From: Bacteroidota bacterium
GTDB lineage: Bacteria; Bacteroidota; Bacteroidia; Sphingobacteriales; Sphingobacteriaceae
Direction: 5' to 3'
Length of the DNA stretch: 44,386 bases
NCBI GenBank assembly: GCA_013288685.1
Contig: JABDBM010000028.1
Location: 1-44,386 of the forward strand
Positions 15,452 through 23,952 of the stretch are shown piece after piece. Below the pieces are notes generated by a model. The model did no database searches and had not been told where the DNA came from. It saw only the letters and a program-made list of their open reading frames with translations. Within the stretch, counting starts at the first letter, position 1. Every line of letters begins with the position of its first letter. Position numbers and translations under genes: made by a program.

Positions 15452-15600
15452 ATTGCCGTTGGCTTTAGCCAACGGATAACCGATCAGATAAACAAGGCTT
15501 TAGCCGAAATAACAACCAGACGTCAAGCAACCTGGCGATTATTTCGGCTAAAGCCTTGTAAAATAGATACAACGTTCCGTTGGCTAAAGCCAACGGCAAT
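15452..15600. repeat. Nested 149-bp inverted repeat
   Basis: Outer arms 15452-15475 and 15577-15600 each contain the self-palindromic CCGTTGGCTWTAGCCAACGG or its variant with CTAAAG. Inner arms 15493-15512 and 15539-15558 (CAAGGCTTTAGCCGAAATAA and its complement) pair with each other. The result is a hairpin within a hairpin, all built round GGCTTTAGCC. It lies between the convergent M28 and ABC genes and could stop transcription from both sides. Confidence 0.8.
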
Positions 15601-15618
15601 GATTTTCCGCTGCCCCCT

Positions 15619-16326
15619 TTACAGGGTCTGCCCCACACCAAAATACTCTTCCAACTCACTTAACGTTGACGAGCTGGTGGCTATATCTTTAATAATCACG
15701 CCTTTTTCCATTAGCAATATCCGGTCGCATACATCGGTGATATGATTTAAATCATGACTGGAAATTAAAGTGGTCACTCCTTTGTTTTTGTTCATATCCT
15801 TCAGCAGGCTTTTAAGTCGGAATTGTGTTGTGGGGTCGATATTGGCAAACGGCTCATCCAGCATCAGTAATTCGGGGTTTTGCAATACGCAGGAGGCTAC
15901 GCCAACCTTACACTGATTCCCTTTTGATAAATCGCGGATATATTTGCCCTTTTTTAATATTTCGCCGTTAAAAAAGTCGGTCATCCCGGCTAAGAAATCA
16001 TCAACATGGGCGCGGCTTTGCTGATGTAAACCGCCGATGAAGTAAAAGTATTCTTCGGGCGTTAGGTAGTCAATTAAAAAGCCCTCGTCCAGGTACGAAG
16101 CGGTATAGTTTTTCCACTTTTCGTGACCGGCAACAGGTTCGCCGTTTGAAAGTACTTCACCGCGTTCGGCCCGTATCAAATCCAAAATCATCCTGAACAG
16201 CGTAGTTTTACCTGCACCGTTATTGCCTACCAGGCCAACACTTTCGCCCTTTTTAATTTCGAGTTGCGGTACGTTTACAACGGTAACACCGCCGTACATT
16301 TTTATGAGGTTGTTAATTTGTATCAT
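15619..16326 (-). CDS. ABC transporter ATP-binding protein
   Basis: 235 residues. Walker A GNNGAGKT (~34-41), a Q-loop region near TASYLDEG without an obvious glutamine, a variant signature LSKGN (~133-137) in place of LSGGQ, Walker B LLMLDEPF (~153-160) and the switch histidine in ISSHDL. This is the form seen in short ATPases of exporter-type ABC systems. Its ATG lies one base past the stop of the DUF5687 membrane gene, so the two form one transcription unit and very likely one transporter. The substrate is unknown. Confidence 0.93.
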   Translation of the reverse strand: MIQINNLIKMYGGVTVVNVPQLEIKKGESVGLVGNNGAGKTTLFRMILDLIRAERGEVLSNGEPVAGHEKWKNYTASYLDEGFLIDYLTPEEYFYFIGGLHQQSRAHVDDFLAGMTDFFNGEILKKGKYIRDLSKGNQCKVGVASCVLQNPELLMLDEPFANIDPTTQFRLKSLLKDMNKNKGVTTLISSHDLNHITDVCDRILLMEKGVIIKDIATSSSTLSELEEYFGVGQTL

Positions 16327-16327
16327 A

Positions 16328-17809
16328 TTATTTGTTTCTGAACCCTTCGGCTATGGTGTATCTTTTGGTATAATAATCGGCTTCCAGTTTTTTTATCCAG
16401 AAGTTGCGTGTAAAAATAAATGCAATGCCGGTAACGGCCAGTAAGGCCAGGCCTATATCGCCATGGTGCAACAATGCCAACGGCCCGTAAATAACATAAG
16501 GTGCAATTAACAATGGAAATGATAATATCCACTGATTACCACTCATGCCTTCCCAATTAAATGCCGCTCCTTTTGACAGATCCATCCGCTTATAATTCCG
16601 GTTGGCAAAAAACAGCACCAGCGTAGTATTGATACCGATGTTCCATAAATACATAATAAAATGGATCATCAGCGTTCGCCAGCCATAGTATACGTAAGGG
16701 ATAGTTAAAACGAAATAAAAGGTTGATACGATAGTAAACAACAGGTACTTGCCTTTTAAAAAATCGGTAAAGCTAATTTTACTAACCAGCAAACCGTCAA
16801 AATGCGACGATTGCCAGGCAAACATAAACTGGCCATATTGAATAATAAAAATCCCCGTCATAAACATGCCGACAAAAACCTTGAAGCCCTCGGCGCCTGC
16901 CGGACCAGGTTTGCCATAAAACATTAAGCCGTAAAGCATAAAAAACAGGCCCATTATTAAAGCCGAACGTGAGCGTTTGTTGCGCAGTATCAGTTTAATT
17001 TCGTTACCTACCAAATCGCCAATGTTGCCAAAACGGTTTAGCAAGGGATATTCAGTACTGCTTTTGTATGACGATGCCTTGTGTGACCCTAATTCTTCGA
17101 GGTAGAGGTTTTGTTTAAGGTAAAAAAAGTTGAGATAAAACATCATCGCGCCAAGCGCAACTGGCAGTAAGGCCAGCGCCGCATGATTAACTAATTGGCC
17201 AAAAAACAGGTAGGATATATTACGGATTGAATAGAAGTGCCATAAAAAATCACCCAGGCCAAGCAGTATAATTATTCCGGCGGCAATTAAGTATATCCAG
17301 CCGTTGAGGTTTGCTTTCCGTTTGATGTAAAGCGCCAGGTAATTGTTAAAAACAGCCAAACCGGCTATCGAAATGATAAACGCAAATGCCACCAGCGCCC
17401 CCGAATCGGCTGCTATAATTTTTAAAACAAAGGGCACAAAAAGGATAAACGGCCATAAATTAAATACCGACAATAGCGAGGTAAAAGCCAAATAGCCAAC
17501 CACCGTATTGCGTTTGATGGGCAATTGCAAATAAGGCTGCACTCGCAACGTCGGCAAATCCTGTAGTTGCAGGCGCATAAACAGGTCGGCTATAAAGTAG
17601 ATTAGGATTACCCCACAAAAGGAAACAAGGAGGTCGGCTTTTGGAAATAATTGTTCCAAAAGCTTATCCAAAAAGAAACCCAAAAGAAGAACATTGATTA
17701 ACAGGTATAAAATTAACAGGCCCATCACCACGCGGATGGCAATACTTTTACCTGTATTTTTTGACCGCCAAAAGGCTTTAAGTTCGTGACTGATGAAGGT
17801 TGATATCAT
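16328..17809 (-). CDS. DUF5687 family membrane protein, probable ABC permease
   Basis: 493 residues with about a dozen hydrophobic segments (for example IRVVMGLLILYLLINVLLL, LALLPVALGAMMFYLNFF, GLALLAVTGIAFIFT). The N-terminus FISHELKAFWRSKNTGKSIA is characteristic of DUF5687, a family I know only from Bacteroidetes and always next to an ABC ATPase gene. It should be the inner-membrane half of the transporter encoded with the following ATPase. No periplasmic binding protein is nearby, which fits an exporter more than an importer. Confidence 0.85.
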   Translation of the reverse strand: MISTFISHELKAFWRSKNTGKSIAIRVVMGLLILYLLINVLLLGFFLDKLLEQLFPKADLLVSFCGVILIYFIADLFMRLQLQDLPTLRVQPYLQLPIKRNTVVGYLAFTSLLSVFNLWPFILFVPFVLKIIAADSGALVAFAFIISIAGLAVFNNYLALYIKRKANLNGWIYLIAAGIIILLGLGDFLWHFYSIRNISYLFFGQLVNHAALALLPVALGAMMFYLNFFYLKQNLYLEELGSHKASSYKSSTEYPLLNRFGNIGDLVGNEIKLILRNKRSRSALIMGLFFMLYGLMFYGKPGPAGAEGFKVFVGMFMTGIFIIQYGQFMFAWQSSHFDGLLVSKISFTDFLKGKYLLFTIVSTFYFVLTIPYVYYGWRTLMIHFIMYLWNIGINTTLVLFFANRNYKRMDLSKGAAFNWEGMSGNQWILSFPLLIAPYVIYGPLALLHHGDIGLALLAVTGIAFIFTRNFWIKKLEADYYTKRYTIAEGFRNK

Positions 17810-17864
17810 AGATATATGTTAGATGTAAATAATAGCGCCAACGCAAGTATGCCGGTGTGCTGGC

Positions 17865-17888
17865 TCCCCCTTCAGGGGGCTGGGGGGT
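17865..17888 (-). repeat. C-rich REP-like repeat, copy 3
   Basis: Reads TCCCCCTTCAGGGGG followed by CTGGGGGG. It is the same family as 11012 and 11097. It abuts the rarA stop codon (17888-17890), so the rarA transcript would end in this hairpin. Confidence 0.7.
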
Positions 17889-19168
17889 TAATACTTATAC
17901 CTGTCCCCCCAAATCTTTTTTAACTTCTCTTTTGATTCATACTCCTTAGGATTGTTACCCGGTTCGTACAATTTAGTCCCTTTAATGGCATCGGGCAAAA
18001 AGTCCTGATCCACGAAATTGCCTTCAAAACTGTGGGCGTATTTGTAATCTTTACCATAGCCAATATTCTTCATCAGTTTGGTGGGTGCATTGCGTAAATG
18101 CAGCGGTACCGGTAAATCGCCTGTTGCTTTTACTAAAGCCATGGCAGCGCCTATGGCCGTAGTAGCCGAATTACTTTTGGCCGATGTGGCTAAATAAATT
18201 ACTGTTTGCGATAATATCAATTGCGACTCGGGCATACCAATCACCTGTATGGCGTTAAAGCAGCTTTGCGCCAGCAGCAGCGCATTGGGGTTGGCATTGC
18301 CGATATCTTCGGAGGCTAAAATGAGCATCCGCCGCGCGATAAACAGCGGGTCTTCGCCGCCGGTGAGCATCCGGGCCAACCAGTACACCGCGCCATTAGG
18401 GTCGCTGCCCCGCATGGATTTGATGAACGCAGAGATAATATCGTAATGCTGTTCGCCGGCTTTATCATATAAGGCCATGTTTTGCTGTACGTGCTCCAGC
18501 ACAGCATCATTGGTAATCACAATATCTTTGCTATCAAACGCATTTACCAGCAGTTCAAAAATATTCAACAGCTTGCGGGCATCACCGCCGGAGAGGCGCA
18601 ACAATGCCTCATTTTCCTGTATCGTAATATTTTTGGTGCGAAGAATTTCATCCTCGTGTTTAGCCTTTTCCAACAGACTAACCAAATCATCCTCATTCAA
18701 CGGTTGCAAAATATACACCTGGCATCGCGACAGCAAAGCCGAGATTACCTCGAACGATGGGTTTTCTGTAGTAGCGCCAATAAGTGTTACAATACCGCGC
18801 TCCACCGCACCCAGCAACGAATCCTGCTGCGATTTGGAGAAGCGGTGTATTTCGTCAATAAACAATACCGGCAGGGTTTCGCCTTCCGCTTTTAACTGGG
18901 ATGCTTTTTCAATAACCTCGCGTACGTCCTTAACGCCGGAGTTAATGGCGCTTAGCGAAAAAAATGGCCGGTCGAGCGTTTGGGATATAATATAAGCCAG
19001 CGTAGTTTTACCCACTCCCGGCGGCCCCCAAAAAAGCATGGATGGCAACGAACCCGATTCAATGGCTTTGCGTAATACCGCGCCGGGGCCAACCAAATGC
19101 TTTTGGCCAACATAATCGTCCAGCGTTTTGGGGCGCATGCGCTCGGCTAATGGCGGCAGATTATTCAT
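17888..19168 (-). CDS. rarA: Replication-associated recombination protein A (AAA ATPase)
   Basis: 426 residues, the usual size. RarA (MgsA) acts at stalled forks and is related to clamp-loader ATPases. Visible: N-terminal LAERMRPKTLDDYVGQKHLVG, Walker A GPPGVGKTT (~48-56), Walker B LFIDEIHRF (~102-110), sensor 1 IGATTENPSFEV, the arginine-finger-type LLSRCQVY, and the C-terminal family region DPNGAVYWLARMLTGGEDP with SEDIGNANP. All catalytic parts are intact. It stands alone, with the damaged toxin-like cassette upstream on the same strand. Confidence 0.95.
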   Translation of the reverse strand: MNNLPPLAERMRPKTLDDYVGQKHLVGPGAVLRKAIESGSLPSMLFWGPPGVGKTTLAYIISQTLDRPFFSLSAINSGVKDVREVIEKASQLKAEGETLPVLFIDEIHRFSKSQQDSLLGAVERGIVTLIGATTENPSFEVISALLSRCQVYILQPLNEDDLVSLLEKAKHEDEILRTKNITIQENEALLRLSGGDARKLLNIFELLVNAFDSKDIVITNDAVLEHVQQNMALYDKAGEQHYDIISAFIKSMRGSDPNGAVYWLARMLTGGEDPLFIARRMLILASEDIGNANPNALLLAQSCFNAIQVIGMPESQLILSQTVIYLATSAKSNSATTAIGAAMALVKATGDLPVPLHLRNAPTKLMKNIGYGKDYKYAHSFEGNFVDQDFLPDAIKGTKLYEPGNNPKEYESKEKLKKIWGDRYKY

Positions 19169-19299
19169 AATGTAAATTTGAGAAAAGAAAACGCTACATC
19201 CTAATATTTTTAGTAGGATGCTTTGGGGAAATAACGTGGGTGGTTATGGGATTGTTTTAGAGAAGTCCGTTTTGGGGGAGAAGTTATGTCAGGAATTTT

Positions 19300-19485
19300 T
19301 CAAAGCTCATTTAGCAATTCTTCAACCGCGCGAAATTTCAATTTACCTTCTTCTTCAAGTTTCAGTTCTACAAAACCTTGCTTTACGTTTTTCCAAATTT
19401 CCATTTGCACCGTTGTTAGTTGTTTCTCTAAAGTCTTGCCTTTTAGCGAAGCTTTATTAAATAACGGTCTTTCTCTTTTCATCAT
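19300..19485 (-). CDS. Small antitoxin-like protein
   Basis: 61 residues, or 60 from the second of two adjacent ATG codons. Highly charged, mostly helical, ending in EEGKLKFRAVEELLNEL. That ending is typical of small antitoxin-like proteins in this phylum (a Gly-Lys-Leu segment, then xxLLNEL). It starts 9 bp after the stop of the frameshifted RelE/ParE-like gene. It may be the antitoxin's second half, a second antitoxin, or an unrelated helper. Assignment rests on pattern and position only. Confidence 0.45.
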   Translation of the reverse strand: MMKRERPLFNKASLKGKTLEKQLTTVQMEIWKNVKQGFVELKLEEEGKLKFRAVEELLNEL

Positions 19486-19494
19486 TAAAATATT

Positions 19495-19760
19495 TCACGG
19501 GAAGACGCGATAAACTTCTTTCCTCGGAAGAAAGTGAGCTAATATTAACGTGTTATCGTCGCCATAATAAAAGCACAATCTAAAATCAACCACTTTTATC
19601 CGATAAGCTGTTTTATGTCCTTTTAATTTTTGGTATTAGTGATATCCCTTATTGTTTTTGCTGATTTGATTTCTTCAATAACCGCCGATAAATCGCTAAG
19701 TAACTCGGGTGGGAGTTTTTTGGTGTCCCTTACGAAAGATGGATTAAATTTATAATTCAT
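19495..19760 (-). pseudogene. RelE/ParE-like toxin gene broken by one frameshift
   Basis: Reading from the ATG at 19760 gives MNYKFNPSFVRDTKKLPPEL and onward to a TAA after ~44 codons. The next reading frame then continues without a break as KLKGHKTAYRIKVVDFRLCF, YYGDDN and FLPRKEVYRVFP to a TGA at 19495-19497. This ~88-residue total, and the G-x-x-x-Y-R-I-K-x-x-x-x-R-L-x-F pattern, are those of RelE/ParE mRNA-interferase-fold toxins. One extra A in the AAAAA run at the junction would restore the frame. No canonical slippery heptamer is present, so decay or a sequencing error is likelier than programmed frameshifting. Confidence 0.7.
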
Positions 19761-19785
19761 GAAAGGCTAAGGTGAAATATAAACT

Positions 19786-20019
19786 TTAAACTATCTGCTT
19801 TTGAGCGTCAATCGACGCTTTCAGCCAACTTTCAAACTCCTCGGCTTCTTCATCAGAGATTGGCGCTTCATCCTTCGTTTTTTCCATTTCGGCTAATAAA
19901 TACGCATCCTCTTCATCCTCAGACTGCTCAATCTCAACAATTTTAAAATGCAAAGTTTTGGCCATTTCTGTCAGCCAGTTAAGATGCTCACTTTTAACAT
20001 TATCTATAACCATTCTCAT
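19786..20019 (-). CDS. Probable antitoxin of the RelE/ParE-like locus
   Basis: 77 residues from the ATG at 20019; an alternative ATG is at 20013, and a start at 20067 would run through the likely promoter. The N-terminus MVIDNVKSEHLNWLTEMAKT is followed by FKIVEIEQSEDEEDAYLLAE and a long acidic tail, the usual make-up of small antitoxins whose disordered C-terminus wraps the toxin. Its stop lies 25 bp before the toxin ATG, giving the antitoxin-then-toxin order. TATATTTG (complement of 20024-20031), a good -7 element, lies four bases before the ATG at 20019. Confidence 0.6.
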   Translation of the reverse strand: MRMVIDNVKSEHLNWLTEMAKTLHFKIVEIEQSEDEEDAYLLAEMEKTKDEAPISDEEAEEFESWLKASIDAQKQIV

Positions 20020-20023
20020 ATCA

Positions 20024-20031
20024 CAAATATA
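20024..20031 (-). promoter_or_regulatory. -7 element TATATTTG before the antitoxin gene
   Basis: Matches TAnnTTTG and ends four bases before the ATG at 20019, implying a leaderless or near-leaderless RNA. No clear -33 TTG is found 19 bases upstream, so this is a partial match. Confidence 0.45.
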
Positions 20032-20087
20032 ACAAACAAATTTTATAATGTTATTTTTGAAAACCATCCGATAAAATACAAAAGCCA

Positions 20088-20729
20088 GTGATTAATCATT
20101 TCACCCAATCCACCTATCATTCCATCTGCGACCAACTTGCCGCAACCGATGTGGACTTAGCTGCCATCATTAAAACCTACGGCTATCCGCCATTTTGGTC
20201 GCGACCAAATACGTTTGAGACCCTGGTACATATTATTTTGGAGCAGCAGGTTTCGCTGGCATCGGCCTTATCGGCCCTGAATAAATTAAAAGAACGTACA
20301 ACGGAGCTAACGCCGGCAAACCTGCTGCTGCTTACCGACGAAGAAATGAAAGCCTGTTATTGCAGCCGGCAAAAAACAACCTACATACGGCACCTCGCCG
20401 AAGCCATATTAAGCGGGCAAATTAATTTAACTGAACTGGAAGATATGCCCGACGAAGTGGTACGCGCCAAACTAACAGCCCTAAAAGGCATTGGCAATTG
20501 GACCACCGATGTTTACCTGATGTTTGTTTTACAGCATTCAGACGTATTTCCCATTGGCGATTTGGCAGCTGTGAATGCACTGAAGCGTGTAAAGAAGTTA
20601 TCCCCCGGTGTTATCCGCGACGAGCTGTTGGGCATTGCCGCTCATTGGCAGCCTTATCGAACAATAGCCACTATGCTGCTTTGGCATTTTTATTTATCGG
20701 CGCCCAAGAAATCCGGGGTGTTGGTTTAA
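20088..20729 (+). CDS. DNA-3-methyladenine glycosylase, AlkA/HhH-GPD type
   Basis: 213 residues from a GTG start. Removes alkylated bases from DNA at the first step of base-excision repair. The helix-hairpin-helix LTALKGIGNWTTDVYLM (~129-145) is followed by the catalytic Asp in FPIGDLA (D158), the arrangement of the HhH-GPD superfamily. It lacks the N-terminal beta domain of E. coli AlkA and the iron-sulfur cysteines of Nth/MutY, so it belongs to the short AlkA/Mag1-like group. It converges on the T9SS cargo gene, 3 bp away. Confidence 0.9.
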   Translation: MINHFTQSTYHSICDQLAATDVDLAAIIKTYGYPPFWSRPNTFETLVHIILEQQVSLASALSALNKLKERTTELTPANLLLLTDEEMKACYCSRQKTTYIRHLAEAILSGQINLTELEDMPDEVVRAKLTALKGIGNWTTDVYLMFVLQHSDVFPIGDLAAVNALKRVKKLSPGVIRDELLGIAAHWQPYRTIATMLLWHFYLSAPKKSGVLV

Positions 20730-20732
20730 CGT

Positions 20733-23700
20733 TTAATAAATAATTGTCAACGGTCCGCTAAATTTTTGGCCACCGTTTTTGGCCTTGACCAAATAGTAAT
20801 ATACCCCGGCCGGTAACTTTTTGCCCTGGTATTGCCCGTTCCATGGCGTGCCGTAGCCGTTGCTTTGAAATACCAGGCTACCCCACCGGGTATATACGCT
20901 TACCGAAACCGTCGGGTCGCCGTCGAGGCCCTCAATTACCCAGGTATCGTTTACGCCATCGTTATTGGGTGTAAAAGTGTTGGGTATCCAAATTTCGGGA
21001 CAGTGGTCGGCAACTTTTATGGGTAGCGTGGTTTGGCAGCCGTTTATATCGGTAACCGTTAATTGTACCGTTTGCGGCTGTGTTACCTGGTAGGTTTGTC
21101 CGCCCGGTACACCGTTCCAGGCATATTTTGCAAAACCATCGGGGGCGGTTAGTGTAATGGGCTGGCCCTTGTACGGGCAAACCGAAGTATCCTTTACACT
21201 AAAGATTGGGTTGGGTAAAAAGCTAACTGAAATACTGGTATCTTCAGTGCAACCTGCTGCTGTGGTTACTGTAGCTGTGTACTTTCCGGCGGTAGTGACA
21301 TTAATTTGGTCGGTAGTTTCGCCGGTACTCCATTTCAGGGTGCCGCCGGTATAGTGGGCCAGCAGGTTGATTATTTGCCCATCGCAAATGGTGGTTTTTA
21401 CTATTTGCTCGATACTAACTGTTGCTGGTGGATTAAATGTTAAAACCTGCGCGGTGGATGTTTGCAGGCAGGTGGTGCCATCTGTATTTTGCAGATTATT
21501 GATCACAGACGCCGTATAGCTACCGGCTACATCGGTAATTACCGACGTTTTATTCATATTGGCCGTTAGCAATTCGCCATCGCGGTACCAGTTAATGGTG
21601 TATGATGCATCTACAGGCACATTAACTGAAAGTGTCGCATTATCGCCTACACAATAAACCGGCTTATCGGAACTAACTGCTGGGGTGGGTAAATTAACCA
21701 GATCAATCTGCACTTCGTGCGATGAAACCCAGGACCCTGCACAACTGCTCATTTCAACGCGGTATTTTCCGCTTTTATCAACGGTAAACGAATCGCCGGT
21801 GCTGCCGTTCAAAACGCCATTGGTATACCAACGATAGCTAAAAACTGTATTTGGTGATGGGGGAGAAATAATGGTGATGGGCACGCTTGTCTCGCATGAT
21901 CGATATTCGTCCGGCAAATCTTTTACAAAATAGGGGGCTGGAGTAAAGGAAAGCTGTTGCGCTGGCGACATTTGCGAACATGTAATAGCCGTGCTGTTTA
22001 AACTTACCGTATAGCTACCTGCGATTGTATCCTGAATGGTGGTTAAATTATTATCGGCAGGCAACAAAACGTTATCGCGGTACCAATTAATCGTATAACT
22101 GTTATCAGCCGGTACATTTACCGACAGCGAGGCAACATCGCCGGCACAGTAAACCGGTTTATCGGTTGCAATTTGCGGTATGGGCAAAGTAATCAGGTCA
22201 ACCTCTACTTCTTTTGATGGTATCCAGCTATTGGCGCAGGCGCTCACTTCCACTTTGTATTTGCCGGTTTGGGTAACCTGGTAACTGGCGGTGGTATCGC
22301 CATTTAAGGCGCCATTGGTGTACCATCGGTAATGATATAGCGGATTATTATCAGTTTGGAGCGGCGTTGGTGTATTGCCGCACTGTTGTATTTTATCGGG
22401 ATAGTTGAATGAGAATACAGGTGCGGTAATTACATCAACCCTGAGGTGATTACTGTTTAAATGAATTCCGCTGCATGGGTCGTAGAGCACGGCGTAATAA
22501 TCGCCAGTTGTGTTAATGGTTAGCGAGTCTTTAGTTTGTGCAGGTAATTCATTTCCATCCTTATACCATTGTACATTAATGCCGCTAAATGTATAAGGGG
22601 TCACTATAGATACTACCGAATCGCCTGCGCAAACGGATATTGCCGATAATGTATCCGGTTGGCTATTAAAACTAATTGCCTTTGTTGTTTTTGAATTGAG
22701 GTAATCTTCGTAGTCTGGCTTTACCAGATAAAGCCCGTCATCGGCCGCTAACCATACCCCGTCTTCGCACGACGGGTAACGGATAAATGCCGGATTTACA
22801 CAAACATCATTAATCACAATATTTCCCAATTCGTCATCGTGATACAACGTGAAAAGATGCATGTATACTGCGCCTTGGTTAGCATAGATATTGCTACTGA
22901 AGTAAAATCCTTTATCTGTACCTATAAGCAAATTCTGATGCGTATTTTGACCACCAAATGCGGTAAGGCCATAAATATCTGCTATTTTGTTAACCCCAAT
23001 ACCATCCAAATAATGACCGGAAGGAAAGTAAATGGAGTAATAGCTGTAGTCGCCATAGCTTTGAAACATACCCCGGTTGTTTCCCCAAAACAACGTTGCG
23101 AAAACCCCGTTACCCCCATTAAGAGCTGTGTTAATGCCAGTTGCTGTCCTTATATTATAACCAAACTCATTTCCGCCTTCCCATAGATATTCGATCCATT
23201 GAGTAAAATCTCCGGGCCAGTATCTTATTGGTTGGTATTGAATGGTATCTCCTGTTACAATGTCAGTGGTTTGATCCGAACTGTCCTTATATAACCGTGT
23301 TCGATAGGTGGACTGATATATTCGGCTATCACCGGCGTTAGTCTGATTGACGAATGAACTGGTAGCCGGATCATAATTTCTAAATCCCTTATCGGTACCC
23401 ACCAGCAAAGTAGACGGGCCATACTGAAAAGCGGCGACGTAACCGTTTGATATCCCTATTGAGTTTACAGTGCCAGGTATCCCATCGTTGTTACCAATAG
23501 TATGGAAAGCCCCACTTCGGTATTCAATAATATTGGTTGAATTGGTTGCCACAAACACCGTATCCTTACTTTTCCCCGCAATATCAATAAATGGCAAACT
23601 GCTGTATGCCGAAAACTTAGCGGTATAATCATCAACCGCCAGCGTCAAACTATTTACCCGATAAACCTGGTTATTTTGCGCCAACACCCATAGATAAGGG

Positions 23701-23849
23701 TCGTTAAAATCGCGTTTTACCTTTAAGATCTTTTTACCGGCAAACAAATGTGCATTTAAATGAAAATCCACATCCTGCTGGCTGTAAGCGACATTTACGA
23801 AACCTGTTAGCGATACAAAAAAGAGAAGCCAGCCAATCCGATTGTTCAT
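20733..23849 (-). CDS. Large secreted protein with type IX secretion C-terminal domain
   Basis: 1038 residues from the ATG at 23849, which starts the signal peptide MNNRIGWLLFFVSLTGFVNV; an ATG 36 bases earlier would precede it. Residues ~30-400 form a propeller-like region with repeated KDTVFVATNSTNIIEY / TLLVGTDKGFRNYDP / NLLIGTDKGFYF units. Next come Ig/PKD-like domains, including a duplicated pair (YHYRWYTNGALNGDT and FSYRWYTNGVLNGST; DKPVYCAGDVASLSVNVP and DKPVYCVGDNATLSVNVP). The end is IPNTFTPNNDGVNDTWVIEG to GVYYYLVKAKNGG, the gliding-motility-associated type B sorting signal. It is exported by T9SS to the surface or medium. Role unknown; adhesion is plausible. Confidence 0.9.
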   Translation of the reverse strand: MNNRIGWLLFFVSLTGFVNVAYSQQDVDFHLNAHLFAGKKILKVKRDFNDPYLWVLAQNNQVYRVNSLTLAVDDYTAKFSAYSSLPFIDIAGKSKDTVFVATNSTNIIEYRSGAFHTIGNNDGIPGTVNSIGISNGYVAAFQYGPSTLLVGTDKGFRNYDPATSSFVNQTNAGDSRIYQSTYRTRLYKDSSDQTTDIVTGDTIQYQPIRYWPGDFTQWIEYLWEGGNEFGYNIRTATGINTALNGGNGVFATLFWGNNRGMFQSYGDYSYYSIYFPSGHYLDGIGVNKIADIYGLTAFGGQNTHQNLLIGTDKGFYFSSNIYANQGAVYMHLFTLYHDDELGNIVINDVCVNPAFIRYPSCEDGVWLAADDGLYLVKPDYEDYLNSKTTKAISFNSQPDTLSAISVCAGDSVVSIVTPYTFSGINVQWYKDGNELPAQTKDSLTINTTGDYYAVLYDPCSGIHLNSNHLRVDVITAPVFSFNYPDKIQQCGNTPTPLQTDNNPLYHYRWYTNGALNGDTTASYQVTQTGKYKVEVSACANSWIPSKEVEVDLITLPIPQIATDKPVYCAGDVASLSVNVPADNSYTINWYRDNVLLPADNNLTTIQDTIAGSYTVSLNSTAITCSQMSPAQQLSFTPAPYFVKDLPDEYRSCETSVPITIISPPSPNTVFSYRWYTNGVLNGSTGDSFTVDKSGKYRVEMSSCAGSWVSSHEVQIDLVNLPTPAVSSDKPVYCVGDNATLSVNVPVDASYTINWYRDGELLTANMNKTSVITDVAGSYTASVINNLQNTDGTTCLQTSTAQVLTFNPPATVSIEQIVKTTICDGQIINLLAHYTGGTLKWSTGETTDQINVTTAGKYTATVTTAAGCTEDTSISVSFLPNPIFSVKDTSVCPYKGQPITLTAPDGFAKYAWNGVPGGQTYQVTQPQTVQLTVTDINGCQTTLPIKVADHCPEIWIPNTFTPNNDGVNDTWVIEGLDGDPTVSVSVYTRWGSLVFQSNGYGTPWNGQYQGKKLPAGVYYYLVKAKNGGQKFSGPLTIIY

Positions 23850-23952
23850 TTGTGCAAGATGAAGGACGAGGCTAAGATAATGCAAAATTTATTTGCCGCG
23901 CCTATATTTTCTGTACATTTAGGCCCCCGATTATTCAACCTGATTTTTCCTG

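Noticed and set aside
18477..18995. Long plus-strand frames opposite rarA
   Set aside because: They are shadows of the intact rarA coding frame, serine-rich and without recognisable motifs.
19218..19513. Plus-strand small frames opposite the antitoxin-like gene
   Set aside because: They are antisense to the minus-strand small gene, which has a better amino-acid composition and position.
19495..19760. Programmed -1 frameshift in the toxin gene
   Set aside because: Only five A residues are present, no X-XXY-YYZ heptamer and no evident stimulatory stem follow; decay or error is simpler.
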